Of a stretch of DNA of 64,000 bases, positions 53,064 through 62,309 are shown piece by piece. Made by a program: the position numbers and the translations under genes. The stretch covers positions 77,805-141,804 of the forward strand of contig JAWKSZ010000013.1 of NCBI GenBank assembly GCA_041402045.1. Direction: 5' to 3'. Within the stretch, counting starts at the first letter, position 1. Every line of letters begins with the position of its first letter. This DNA comes from JAGQRJ01 sp041402045. GTDB lineage: Bacteria; Planctomycetota; J058. The notes beneath the pieces were generated by a model. That model searched no databases. It had not been told where the DNA came from and was given only the letters and a program-made list of their open reading frames with translations.

Positions 53064-53130
53064 TGGGGCCTCCGGGCGGCGTCCGTGGGCGTGCCTGGCG
53101 CCGCGCGCTGGTATCGTTGCACAGCGCCGC

Positions 53131-54249
53131 ATGAACACCACTCCCCCGAAGCCCCCGAGCGCCCGCCGCCAGTCCCTCCGCCGCCGCATGGGCTGTGCGC
53201 TGGCGCTGCTCCTGCTCGGGCTGGGGGCGATCGCGGGCGAGGTGCTGCTGCGCGCGCTGGCCCCCGAGTCGGCCTACACCGGGCACGGGATGTACGTCGC
53301 CGACCCCGATCTCTCCTACCGCCTGCTCCCCGGGCACGAGCACGGGGACGTGGCGATCAACAGCCACGGGCTGCGCGACCCCGAGCGCCCGCAGGAGAAG
53401 CCCGCGGGGGTGAAGCGGGTGCTCGTGCTCGGGGACTCCTTCACCTTCGGCTCGGGGCCCCTCGACCCGGCCCACGGCTTCGTGCGCGGGCTCGAAGCCC
53501 GGCTCGGCCCCGAGGTCCAGGCGATCAACTCCGGCGTCCCCGGCTGGGGCACGGTGCAGCAAGCGGCCTGGCTCGAGCGCGACGGCCTGGCCTGGGAGCC
53601 CGACGCGCTGGTGGTCGCGTTCTTCGTGGGCAACGACGTGTGGGAGAACCAGCACCCGGCGACCAAGGACGTCTTGAACGGCGAGCTGATCGAGCGGGGC
53701 GAGCCCAAGCAGCACTCCTGGTGGCGGGTGACCCGCAACAAGAGCCGGCTGTATCGCCTGTTCAAGGAGCTCCCCAGCCACGTGGGCGACGCGTTCACCG
53801 GCGACAGCAACCAGGCGCGCTGGTACCACCGGATCGAGCGCACGCGCATGGGGGTGTGCTCGACCGTCGACGCCGAGGCCTGGGAGCCGGGCTGGACCGC
53901 GACCCGCGAGGCGCTGGCCAAGGTCAAGGCCCTGGCCGGGTCGCGGCCCTGCGTGCTGCTCGTGATCCCCGACGAGTTCCAGGTCGACCCCGCGCTGCGC
54001 GAGGCGGTCGCCGCGCGCTGGGACCTGAACCTCGCGGACTACGACTGGGAGCTGCCCCAGCGCCGGCTGGCCGCGCTGGCCGAGGAGCTGGGCTACACCC
54101 ACCTCGACCTGCTCGAGGAGCTGCGCGCGCGCACCGCCGCGGGGGAGGAGCAGTACCTGCCCTTCGACTCGCACTGGAACCAGCACGGCAACGCGCTGGC
54201 CGCCGAGCGCCTGGCGGAGCTGCCCGCCCTGGCCAACCTCGGGGGCTGA
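53131..54249 (+). CDS. SGNH/GDSL-type hydrolase, membrane-anchored
   Basis: 372 residues: an N-terminal basic stretch and one membrane helix (MGCALALLLLGLGAIAGEVL), then an SGNH hydrolase domain. Block I is VLVLGDSFTFGSG (Ser nucleophile), the block III Asn is in FFVGNDVWEN, and block V is FDSHWNQHGN with the Asp-His pair. The AlgX/OatA-like end suggests action on acylated surface polysaccharide or peptidoglycan. ATG 53131 was chosen over upstream codons; TATCGT at 53,112-53,117 is a -10-like box. Confidence 0.87.
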   Translation: MNTTPPKPPSARRQSLRRRMGCALALLLLGLGAIAGEVLLRALAPESAYTGHGMYVADPDLSYRLLPGHEHGDVAINSHGLRDPERPQEKPAGVKRVLVLGDSFTFGSGPLDPAHGFVRGLEARLGPEVQAINSGVPGWGTVQQAAWLERDGLAWEPDALVVAFFVGNDVWENQHPATKDVLNGELIERGEPKQHSWWRVTRNKSRLYRLFKELPSHVGDAFTGDSNQARWYHRIERTRMGVCSTVDAEAWEPGWTATREALAKVKALAGSRPCVLLVIPDEFQVDPALREAVAARWDLNLADYDWELPQRRLAALAEELGYTHLDLLEELRARTAAGEEQYLPFDSHWNQHGNALAAERLAELPALANLGG

Positions 54250-54309
54250 CCTCCCACTCCTCGGCCGCGCAGGCGCTGCTATCGTGTGCGCCGCCCCGAG
54301 GAGGTCGTC

Positions 54310-55752
54310 GTGAACGTCAGGATCCTGGTCGTCGCCCTGGTCGCTTGGCTCGCCGTGCTGCAAGGCTGCGTGACCAACCCCGTCACCGGCGAGAAGGAGT
54401 TCACCCTGGTCAGCAAGGCCCAGGAGAAGGAGCTCGGCGCCGAGGCGGACCCGGAGATCGTGGCTCAGTACGGGCTCGTCGACGACCCGGCGCTCGCGGC
54501 CTACGTGAACGAGCTCGGGCAGCGCCTCGTGGGCGTGAGCCACACCCCCAACGAGCAGTTCACCTTCCGCCTGCTCGACGATCCGATCGTGAACGCCTTC
54601 GCGCTCCCCGGCGGCTACTGCTACCTCACCCGCGGGATCCTCGCGCACCTGAACAGCGAGGCGGCCATGGTCGGCGTCCTCGGCCACGAGGTCGGGCACG
54701 TCACCGCGCGCCACGGCGCGAACCGCATGACGAACCAACTGCTCCTGGGCGGTGTGCTCGGGATCGCGAGCTCGCTGGGCGACGACGCGGCGACCCTCTC
54801 CAGCGTGGCCGGGGCCGGGCTGAGCCTGCTCCTGCTCAAGTACTCTCGCGACGACGAGCGCCAGTCGGACTCCCTGGGCGTGAAGTACGGGACCGCCCTC
54901 GGCTACGACACCCACGACATGGCGGAGTTCTTCCACACCCTCCAGCGCCTGAGCGGCGAGGGCGGGTTCCTCCCCAGCTTCACCAGCACCCACCCCGACC
55001 CCGGCGAGCGCTTCACCACGATCAACCAGCTCAGCGCCGAGGCCCCGCAACCAGGCCCGAGCTACGTCACGAACCGCGACGCGTACCTGCGCCGGCTCGA
55101 GGGCTTGATCTACGGCGCCGACCCGCGCCAGGGCTACGTGCAGAGCGGGCAGTTCAACCACCCCGAGCTGCGCTTCCGCTTCCCGATCCCCAGCGGCTGG
55201 CTCGTGGCCAACGGGCGCTCGCAGGTGACCCTGGCCACCGAGCAGCAGGACGCCGCGGTGATCGTGCAGATCACGAACGAGGCCTCGCCCCAGGCCGCCG
55301 CCGACGCCTTCACCAAGGACGCGGCGATCGTGGAGCAGGAGCGCGGGCAGGTGAACGTCCCCGCCGGGCCCGGCGTGCGCGTGCTGTCCCAGGTCAAGCA
55401 GCAGGACGGCTCGACCCTCGCGGTGGTCTCGACCTTCGTCGCCTACGGCGGCAAGGTCTACGCCTTCCACGGGCTGTGCGAGTGGGGCGCGCTCGCGACC
55501 TACCGTCCGACCCTCGAGTCCGTGGCCGACGGCTTCGCGCAGCTCACCGACGCCGCGCTGATCAACGTCACGCCGACGGTGCTCAAGATCGTGGAGACCT
55601 CGCAGGCCGCGCCCTTTCGCGACCAGGTCGCCGACTACCCGCTCCCGCCCCGCGCCGACGCCGACCTCGAGCGCCTGGCCCTGCTCAACGGCGTCCAGGT
55701 CGACACCCAGATCCCCGCCGGGCGCCTGCTCAAGGTCCTGGTCTCGCGCTAG
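54310..55752 (+). CDS. M48 family metalloprotease lipoprotein
   Basis: GTG 54310 follows GAGGAGG at good spacing, with TATCGT at 54,280-54,285 as -10. The leader LVVALVAWLAVLQGC ends in a lipobox. The catalytic HExxH is in VLGHEVGHVTARHG (~residue 125), and the third ligand region is DDERQSDSLGVKYG (~185), followed by STHPDPGERF. This is the plan of BepA/LoiP-type periplasmic proteases. The C-terminal ~200 residues (FRFPIPSGWLVANGRSQVTL) form an extra beta-rich domain ending in a LysM-like VDTQIPAGRLLKVLV. It belongs to envelope quality control. Confidence 0.92.
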   Translation: MNVRILVVALVAWLAVLQGCVTNPVTGEKEFTLVSKAQEKELGAEADPEIVAQYGLVDDPALAAYVNELGQRLVGVSHTPNEQFTFRLLDDPIVNAFALPGGYCYLTRGILAHLNSEAAMVGVLGHEVGHVTARHGANRMTNQLLLGGVLGIASSLGDDAATLSSVAGAGLSLLLLKYSRDDERQSDSLGVKYGTALGYDTHDMAEFFHTLQRLSGEGGFLPSFTSTHPDPGERFTTINQLSAEAPQPGPSYVTNRDAYLRRLEGLIYGADPRQGYVQSGQFNHPELRFRFPIPSGWLVANGRSQVTLATEQQDAAVIVQITNEASPQAAADAFTKDAAIVEQERGQVNVPAGPGVRVLSQVKQQDGSTLAVVSTFVAYGGKVYAFHGLCEWGALATYRPTLESVADGFAQLTDAALINVTPTVLKIVETSQAAPFRDQVADYPLPPRADADLERLALLNGVQVDTQIPAGRLLKVLVSR

Positions 55753-55807
55753 CCGCTCGGCGGGCCGATCTCGCGCTGACCCCCGCGAGGGCGGGCGGGT
55801 CCTGACG

Positions 55808-55813
55808 TAGGAT
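55808..55813 (+). promoter_or_regulatory. -10 box of RND gene, leaderless type
   Basis: TAGGAT is followed by 8 bases and ATG 55822, with no Shine-Dalgarno sequence. Confidence 0.4.
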
Positions 55814-55821
55814 CGGGCCCC

Positions 55822-58140
55822 ATGCCCCGCCTGCTCGACGTGCCCCTGCGCGCGCCCCGCGCGACCCTCGCCGCGCTCCTGCTCCTGACCCTGCTCCTGG
55901 GGGCCGGGCTCACGAACACGGCCTTCGACCCCAGCACCGAGAAGGTGTTCCCCCAGGGACACCCGGACGTGGCGTTCTACGAGGACTTCCGCGCGACCTT
56001 CGGCAGCGACGAGTCGGTGTTCGTGGCCCTCGAGTTCCCCGACGGCGACGTGTTCCAGCCTCCGCGCCTGGCCCTGGCCCGGGAGGTCGCGCGCCTGCTG
56101 CACGACGTGGACGGGCTGGGGAACGCGTTCAGCCTGGCCGACGTCCCCGTGCTCGGGCTGAACCCGCTGACCCGGACCCCGACCCTCCTGCCGGGGCTCC
56201 CGCCGGACGTGTCCCAGGCCACGCCGAACCAGCTCGCGAGCTGGAAGGCGCAGGCCCTGAACACGCCCTTGGTCGACCGGCTGCTGGTGAGCAAGGACCA
56301 GCGCGCGACCCTGGTCGTCGCCCTGGCCGAGAAGCTGCCCCCCGGGGCCGAGGGCGCCGAGAAGAACCAGGCCCTCGTGCACGAGGTCCAGCGCGACCTG
56401 AACACGCTGCGCCAGGCGCACCCGGACGTGGTGTTCCACCTCGCGGGGACGCCGGTGCTCAAGGCGCGGATCATGGACACCGTGCGCGGCGACCTGATCC
56501 GCTTCGGGGCGCCGCTGACCCTGATCGCGGCGCTGGCCGCCTGGATCGTGCTGCGCAGCCTGCTGCAGGTGGGTCTGGTGCTGGGGGTGCTCGGGATCAC
56601 CAACGCCTGGGTCATGGGCGCCCTGGGCTGGCTGGGGATCCCGATCGACTCCATGAGCTCCCTCGTGCCGAGCCTGATCCTGGTGATCGGGGTCGCCGAC
56701 TCGATCCACGTGCTCGTGGACCAGCGCCTGCAGGCGCGGCTCGGGGGAGGCAGCGGCGCCGAGACCATGCGCCGCGCCCTCGAGCACGTGTGGCGCCCGT
56801 GCCTGTTGACCACCGTGACCACCGCGCTCGGGTTCGGCTCGCTCGTGACCTCGCCGATCGCGCCGATCCAGGGCTTCGGCGTGATCGCCGCGGTCAGCGC
56901 CGTCGCCGCGCTCATGGTCTCCTTCGCCCTGCTCCCCGCGGCCGCGGCCCTGCTCCCGCCGCCCCAGGCCGAGGTCGGGCCCGGGCTCCGGCTGGAGCGC
57001 ACCAGCCGGCTGCACACCCGCGCCCCCGGGCTGTGGGTCCTGGGCGGGCTGCTCCTGACCGGGGGCCTCGCCGCCGGCGCGTTCCGGGTGCAGGTCGACA
57101 CCAACTTCCTGCACTTCTTCCCCGACGACTCCGACGCCGTGCGCGACGTGGAGGCGATCGAGGAGGCGTTCATTGGCGTGGGGCCCGCGGAGCTCGTGGT
57201 CGTGGGGCCGCCCGAGTTCTGCTACGACCCGGCGGTGCTGCGCGGGGTCTACGCCTTCGAGCGCGAGCTCGAGCAGCACCCCATGGTCGACCTCGCGATC
57301 TCGGTCGCCGACTTCGCGGTGGCGGCCAACGCGCGGCGCACCGGGCGCGAGGAGGTCCCCCGCACCCGGGCCGACCTGGAGGAGCTCGAGCAGCTCGTGA
57401 CCAAGCTCTCCGGCGGCGACCTCCCCAGCGAACGCATGCGCTCGCTCCCGGGCGGCGTGCACCCCGGCGAGGAGTGGCTGCGGATCACGGCGCGGGCGCG
57501 CTCGGGGGGCTCGGCGGCCTACGGCAAGCTGGGCGAGCACATTCGCGAGCTGGCGCAGAAGCACCTCCAGGGCGGCGAGCTCGCCGGGCACGGGCTCGAG
57601 CTGCGGGCGACCGGCGCGACCTTCGTGTTCAGCCAAACCGCGGACACGATCCTGTGGGGGCAGGTCGAGAGCTTCCTGTGGGCGTTCGTCATGATCACCC
57701 TCGTGCTCTGCTGCGCGCTACGCTCGGCCTTCCTCGGGCTGCTGTCCCTGGTGCCGAACCTGCTCCCGATCGCGGCGATCCTCGCGGTCATGGGCTACGG
57801 CGGGATCCCGCTCAACTCGTTCAACTCCATGGTGATCAGCGTGGCCCTGGGGATCGCGGTGGACGACACGATCCACGTGCTCGCGAGCTTCAAGCGCTTC
57901 GCCGAGCAGGGCCCTGCGGGCCAGGCGATCGTGGACACCGTGGCCCGCGAGGGCGCGCCGATCGTGACCACCTCGGCGGTGCTCACCGCGGGCTTCGCGG
58001 TCCTGCTCCTGGGGGAGTTCCTCCCCACGCGCCACTTCGGGCTGCTCGTGGGGAGCTCGATCGCGGCCGCGCTCGTGGGGGACCTGCTCATGCTCCCCGC
58101 GCTCCTGCGCGTGCTCTTCCACTGGGAACCGAGGAGCTAG
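55822..58140 (+). CDS. MMPL-type RND superfamily transporter
   Basis: 772 residues in two similar halves, each with one helix, a large extracytoplasmic domain and five helices. The signature of helix 4 appears as LILVIGVADSIHVLVDQRLQ in the first half and VALGIAVDDTIHVLASFKRF in the second, with the paired Asp residues that carry protons. The N-terminal DPSTEKVFPQGHPDVAFYED is typical of hopanoid/lipid-exporting MMPL proteins. The cargo is unknown; lipids are likely. It is the last gene of a plus-strand set with the SGNH and M48 proteins. Confidence 0.92.
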   Translation: MPRLLDVPLRAPRATLAALLLLTLLLGAGLTNTAFDPSTEKVFPQGHPDVAFYEDFRATFGSDESVFVALEFPDGDVFQPPRLALAREVARLLHDVDGLGNAFSLADVPVLGLNPLTRTPTLLPGLPPDVSQATPNQLASWKAQALNTPLVDRLLVSKDQRATLVVALAEKLPPGAEGAEKNQALVHEVQRDLNTLRQAHPDVVFHLAGTPVLKARIMDTVRGDLIRFGAPLTLIAALAAWIVLRSLLQVGLVLGVLGITNAWVMGALGWLGIPIDSMSSLVPSLILVIGVADSIHVLVDQRLQARLGGGSGAETMRRALEHVWRPCLLTTVTTALGFGSLVTSPIAPIQGFGVIAAVSAVAALMVSFALLPAAAALLPPPQAEVGPGLRLERTSRLHTRAPGLWVLGGLLLTGGLAAGAFRVQVDTNFLHFFPDDSDAVRDVEAIEEAFIGVGPAELVVVGPPEFCYDPAVLRGVYAFERELEQHPMVDLAISVADFAVAANARRTGREEVPRTRADLEELEQLVTKLSGGDLPSERMRSLPGGVHPGEEWLRITARARSGGSAAYGKLGEHIRELAQKHLQGGELAGHGLELRATGATFVFSQTADTILWGQVESFLWAFVMITLVLCCALRSAFLGLLSLVPNLLPIAAILAVMGYGGIPLNSFNSMVISVALGIAVDDTIHVLASFKRFAEQGPAGQAIVDTVAREGAPIVTTSAVLTAGFAVLLLGEFLPTRHFGLLVGSSIAAALVGDLLMLPALLRVLFHWEPRS

Positions 58141-58260
58141 TTTCAGGGGGTCTGTCCCAGACCCCCTCGCCCTCGGGGCAAAGCCCCTCGGGCTCACCCC
58201 CAAGGGGCTCGCCGCCGGCTTCGCCGGCGGCTGCGCGCTCGCGGGCTTCGCCCGCTCGCA

Positions 58261-58526
58261 GGGCGCCACCGCGTGAGGCTCCGCCCACGCGCTCGCAGGG
58301 CGCTCCGCCCGCTCGCAGGGCGCCACCGCGTGAGGCTCCGCCCACGCGCTCGCAGGCCGCCACCGCGTGAGGCTCCGCCCACGCGCTCGCAGGCCGCCAC
58401 CGCGTGAGGCTCCGCCCACGCGCTCGCAGGGCGCCACCGCGTGAGGCTCCGCCCACGCGCTCGCAGGGCGCCACCGCGTGAGGCTCCGCCCACGCGCTCG
58501 CAGGCCGCTCCGCCCACGCGCTCGCA
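58261..58526. repeat. Tandem 37-bp repeat
   Basis: Six 37-bp units start at 58,261, 58,318, 58,355, 58,392, 58,429 and 58,466. Each begins GGGCGCCACC or GGCCGCCACC and contains GCGTGAGGCTCCGCCCACGC. Shorter derivatives of 20 and 24 bases lie at 58,298 and 58,503. Upstream (58,200-58,260) are short palindromes such as GCCGGCTTCGCCGGC. Open frames here are repeat artefacts. Confidence 0.85.
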
Positions 58527-58975
58527 GGGCGCTCGGCGTGAGGCTCCGCTCGGCGCTGCCCGCTCGCTCGCGGCTTCGACCGCGCTAAACTCACGCCTCG
58601 AGCGACGCGGCGCGGAGCACCCAAGTCGCTCCCGCCACGAGCGGAGCCACCTCCAAGGATCCTTGCCCACTCGCGGGGTCTTGGCTGAGCCTGGCCACTC
58701 TTCGCTCCCGCGAGGGCAAAGCACCCTTCCAGAGTCCTTGCCCGAGCGCTGGGCCCTGCCGACGCCGCGCGCCCTCGTGTCGGCGGAGCTCCTCAGTCGT
58801 CTTCATCGGTGTGCTGGGGCGCGGCGGAGCTCGGTGGTCGACCAAGGACCGCCGGGGCGGCGCCTCCAGGCCGCGGAGCCCTCCGCGGCGCTTCCGTCTG
58901 GCGGAGCACCCCTCGGCCGTGCTCGTCGGAGCGCGGGCGCCCGGCGGAGCTGGCGGTGCGGCGCGCCACCGTCCT
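58527..58975. other. Non-coding stretch with scattered GGCGGAGC motifs
   Basis: GGCGGAGC or close variants recur at irregular spacing between the tandem repeat and the NhaD stop. No frame looks protein-like. It may be degraded repeat sequence. Confidence 0.5.
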
Positions 58976-60391
58976 CTAGCCGAAGAGCACCTTGACCAGG
59001 AGCACGTAGCCGGTGGCGAGCACGAGCTGCAGCACGGCGAAGGGCAGCGCCAGGCGCACGAAGCGCAGGAAGCTCAGGGGCACCCCTTGCTTCGCCATGA
59101 TCGTGACCGCGACCACGGTCGAGGCCGAGCCGATCGGGGTCAGGTTCCCGCCCAGGTTCGCCCCGAAGATCACCGCCCACCACTCCATGGAGTCCGCGGT
59201 CAGCTCCCGGCCCTTCGGCAGGATCTTGGCCAGCATGGCGGCGAGGGGAATGTTGTCGGTGACCGAGCTCAGCCCGGCTGCCGCCCACAGCAGGAGCCCG
59301 ATCCCCAGGTTCTCGCCGCGGTCGAGGAGCCAGGCCAGGGCCTGCCCCATGGTGCTGAGCACCGCGGCGTGCTCCATGACGTAGATCACCACGAACAGGC
59401 TGCTGAAGAACGCGAGCAGGTCCCAGTCCACCGCGGAGTAGAACGTGTGGACCTCGTGCTTGTAGCGCAGGAGCATGATCGCGGCGAAGGCCAGGGCCAC
59501 GAAGCCCATGCCCAGGCCGTGCTCGCCCCCGACCAGCGGCAGCTGGGACTGCAGGGCCAGGGCCAGAATGAACACGACGAAGGCCGCCGCGGCGAAGTTG
59601 AAGAACCCCCGGGAGCGGATCCCGTCGTTCTCGTCGAAGGCCGCGACCTGGGCCGCGGCCTCGCGCCGCGCGGCGTCGTCCCGGAGCGGCTTGATCCGGA
59701 ACAGCTTCTCGCCGAGGAAGATCGAGGCCAGGGTCGCCAGGAGCACGTAGGGCGAGGCCACCAGGAAGAACTTCCCGAAGGAGATCCCCGCGGCGTTGCC
59801 GACGATGATGTTCGGCACCGAGGAGATCAGGGTCAGGAGCCCGCCCACGTTGGTCATCAGCCCCTCGACGAACAGGAAGCCCAGGAGCTTGTCCTGGAGC
59901 TGGAGCCGGTTGAGGGAGACCGCGGTCAGCGAGCCGACGATGATCATGGCGGTGACGTTGTTCAAGAACGCGGAGAACACGACCGTCAGCGCGCCGTAGA
60001 ACCACAGCAGGCGGCGGGGGTCGCCGCGGCTGAGCTTGGTGAGCTTGACCGCGATCCAGGTGAAGATCCCGCTCTTGCTCGTCACGTCCACGAACAGGCT
60101 GGCGCCGAGGATGATCGCGATCACCTCCCAGTCGATCGCCGCTACGTAGATCGGGAGGTGCAGCTCGTGGCCGCCGAGGGTCGGGGGTCCGCCGGGGAGC
60201 ACCCCCAGGGCCTGCGCCACGAGCAGGGTCACGAGCGCGGCGACGCCGGTGATCACTGACTTCTTGGCGTGCAGCTTCTCCTCGAGGGCGAGGGCCACGA
60301 TCATGCACACCAACAGCGCGCCGAAGACCGCGGTGACCCAGCCGGGGGGAGCGTGCTCGGCCGCGTGGGCGGCCTCTGCCAGGAACAACAT
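58976..60391 (-). CDS. nhaD: NhaD-type Na+/H+ antiporter (ArsB/NhaD superfamily)
   Basis: 471 residues, about 12 helices. Typical features are AIDWEVIAIILGASLFVDVT, FSAFLNNVTAMIIVGSLTAV, LMTNVGGLLTLISSVPNIIV, and in the second half GLSSVTDNIPLAAMLAKILP and GANLGGNLTPIGSASTVVAV. These Asn/Asp/Thr-rich broken helices form the ion site in the ArsB/NhaD family. The usual function is sodium export in exchange for protons. It is preceded by 15 bases by a Usp-like gene and probably cotranscribed with it. Confidence 0.88.
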   Translation of the reverse strand: MLFLAEAAHAAEHAPPGWVTAVFGALLVCMIVALALEEKLHAKKSVITGVAALVTLLVAQALGVLPGGPPTLGGHELHLPIYVAAIDWEVIAIILGASLFVDVTSKSGIFTWIAVKLTKLSRGDPRRLLWFYGALTVVFSAFLNNVTAMIIVGSLTAVSLNRLQLQDKLLGFLFVEGLMTNVGGLLTLISSVPNIIVGNAAGISFGKFFLVASPYVLLATLASIFLGEKLFRIKPLRDDAARREAAAQVAAFDENDGIRSRGFFNFAAAAFVVFILALALQSQLPLVGGEHGLGMGFVALAFAAIMLLRYKHEVHTFYSAVDWDLLAFFSSLFVVIYVMEHAAVLSTMGQALAWLLDRGENLGIGLLLWAAAGLSSVTDNIPLAAMLAKILPKGRELTADSMEWWAVIFGANLGGNLTPIGSASTVVAVTIMAKQGVPLSFLRFVRLALPFAVLQLVLATGYVLLVKVLFG

Positions 60392-60406
60392 GGGGACGTC
60401 TCCGGA

Positions 60407-61246
60407 CTACAGCAGGAGGAGGGGGACCCGCTTGAGCTCGACCGCGAGGGAGTAGGCCATGCCGTGCATGGCGAGCTGCATGGAGTCCTTGGTGTTGAAC
60501 ACGAGCACGTCGACCTGGTGGGCCTCGACCAGCTCGCGGTAGTCGCGCACCGACCGCCCCAAGCGCACGATCGGCTCGACCTCGAGGTGCGAGACGCCGT
60601 GCTCGCGCAGCGCGGCGTCCACCGACTGCATGAACTCCAGCGGCTCCTTGAGCAGCTGGGCGCGGATGTCCCGACGCGCGGTCTCGGTGTCGAGGCTCGG
60701 GAGCTTGGCGATCACCGACATGTAGCGCTCGAAGGTGCCCTCGTCCTCGACGTGGGTCAGGAACAGCTTGCCCCCCGCGCCCAGGAGCGCGACCCCGTAG
60801 TTGATCAGCCGGCTGTCCCCGGTCATGTGGTCGGTCACGACCATGACCTGGCTCAGGTCCGAGGGCAGCCCGCCCTGGGGCAGCACGAGCACGGGGACCG
60901 GGGCGACCTGGGTCAGGACGTCGAGGTAGGTGCCCAGGCTGTAGATCGGGTCCTTGTCGCTCTCCTTGAGGCTGCGCTGGGCGATCAGGAGGTCCGGCTG
61001 CTCCTGGCTGACCCGGGCGACCAGCTCGTGGGAGGTGTGGTAGCTCTCGCCGGTGACCACCGTCCAGCTCACGCCCTCCGCCGCCCCCAGGGGACCGAGG
61101 AAGGCCTTGGCGCGGGCGAGCTCGGCGTCGGCGTCGGCGCCCTCCTGGTCGCTCACGAGGAGCACCTTGGTGAAGGGGATCGGGGCGTAGGCGAACAGCG
61201 CCTTCGCGGCGCGCTTGAAGCGCGATTCGAACTGATCCAACTGCAT
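60407..61246 (-). CDS. Tandem universal-stress-protein-like protein, NhaD partner
   Basis: 279 residues from ATG 61246. Two Rossmann-like UspA halves are visible: the first with TKVLLVSDQEGADADAELAR and PDLLIAQRSLKESDKDPIYS, the second with SQVMVVTDHMTGDSRLINYG and HQVDVLVFNTKDSMQLAMHG. The G-x2-G-x9-G(S/T) ATP motif is not clearly present, so it may not bind ATP. Its position directly before nhaD suggests regulation of the antiporter. Confidence 0.8.
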   Translation of the reverse strand: MQLDQFESRFKRAAKALFAYAPIPFTKVLLVSDQEGADADAELARAKAFLGPLGAAEGVSWTVVTGESYHTSHELVARVSQEQPDLLIAQRSLKESDKDPIYSLGTYLDVLTQVAPVPVLVLPQGGLPSDLSQVMVVTDHMTGDSRLINYGVALLGAGGKLFLTHVEDEGTFERYMSVIAKLPSLDTETARRDIRAQLLKEPLEFMQSVDAALREHGVSHLEVEPIVRLGRSVRDYRELVEAHQVDVLVFNTKDSMQLAMHGMAYSLAVELKRVPLLLL

Positions 61247-61278
61247 GAGTACCTGGTCCTGGCGGGCGAACGGCGCCG

Positions 61279-62271
61279 CTAGCGCTGGGGGAAGGCCGCT
61301 TCCCAGATCAGATCGAGCAGCGGGGGGTCCGTCAAGTCGCTGTGGTCGGCGACGAGCTCGCTGGCCTCGACGTTGATCACCGGGCCCCCGTAGGGTGCGC
61401 CGGCCTGGTTCTCGATCGCCACGCTCAGAACGTGCCGATCGTGGCCCTGGGGTCCGACGGAGATCGTGGGGAACGGATCCCCGCCCTGCATGCGCGCGCC
61501 GGCGAAGCCCATGGCGGGCTCGCCCATGGCGGTGGCGTAGGTCGAGCCGAGCACGTCGTCGTGCACCGAGTGCACGTTGATCAGGAGCGACGCGCGGCTC
61601 GGGGCGCCGAGGAAGGCGTGCTCGCTCCCGGGCACGAAGGCGGTGCTGGCGACGGCGGCCTCGAGCAGGACCGCCGCTGCGACCGGCTGCTGACCGCTCT
61701 CGGGTCGACCCTCGAGGGCGCTGAGCGCGAGGCGACCGCCGAGGCTGTGGGCCACGATCACCACGTTGCGCGCCAGCGGGCCGAGGTCGGTGAGCAGGGT
61801 CGCGACCCGACGCCGCCCGATCTTCTCCGCGGTCTCCGCCGACCCGTAGAAGTTGATCTCCTCCGAGTCCCAGTGCACGCCGACGAACACCGCGTCCGCC
61901 TCGGCGGCCTTGGCGCGCTCGGTCAAGGGGAGCACGAAGCGCGAGCTGAAGTCGCGGGCCGAGCGGGTGTCGTTGTCCCAGCCGTGGACGATCAAGAAGA
62001 TCCGCTGGGGGCGCTTGCGCGCGAGCTCGGCCTCGAGGTTCTGGAGGGTGAGGTACGTGAAGCGCACGCCCGCGTGGTCCCGCTGCCGCGGGCGGACCGA
62101 CTCCTGCCCGGAGGCGTCGTACTCCAGCGCGTAGCACAGGGCCTCGACCGGCTGCGGGCGAGCCGGCGGCGGCTCCTGTCTCGGCTTGGGCTGGAGCAGC
62201 GCGCAGCCGCTCGCGCAGAGCGCCAGGGCGACCAGGGCCGCGCGACGCGGAGACCTGCGCTCACGGGTCAT
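61279..62271 (-). CDS. DUF900-like alpha/beta hydrolase lipoprotein
   Basis: ATG 62271 gives a lipoprotein leader (MTRERRSPRRAALVALALCA, then SGC); GTG 62301 is an alternative. The catalytic domain has RIFLIVHGWDNDT with the oxyanion region and NVVIVAHSLGGRLALSALEG with the Ser elbow. The C-terminal His is probably in LVADHSDLTDPP. The family contains esterases and lipases of unknown substrate. It is likely envelope-attached. Confidence 0.8.
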   Translation of the reverse strand: MTRERRSPRRAALVALALCASGCALLQPKPRQEPPPARPQPVEALCYALEYDASGQESVRPRQRDHAGVRFTYLTLQNLEAELARKRPQRIFLIVHGWDNDTRSARDFSSRFVLPLTERAKAAEADAVFVGVHWDSEEINFYGSAETAEKIGRRRVATLLTDLGPLARNVVIVAHSLGGRLALSALEGRPESGQQPVAAAVLLEAAVASTAFVPGSEHAFLGAPSRASLLINVHSVHDDVLGSTYATAMGEPAMGFAGARMQGGDPFPTISVGPQGHDRHVLSVAIENQAGAPYGGPVINVEASELVADHSDLTDPPLLDLIWEAAFPQR

Positions 62272-62309
62272 GGCCACGCTCGGCACGCTTCGAACGGTCA
62301 CGGAACGCC

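Noticed and set aside
58261..58526. Coding sequence on the minus strand reading repeated ERVGGASRGGALRA
   Set aside because: The frame is an artefact of a 37-bp tandem repeat; units of 20 and 24 bases break it and no start or conserved domain exists.
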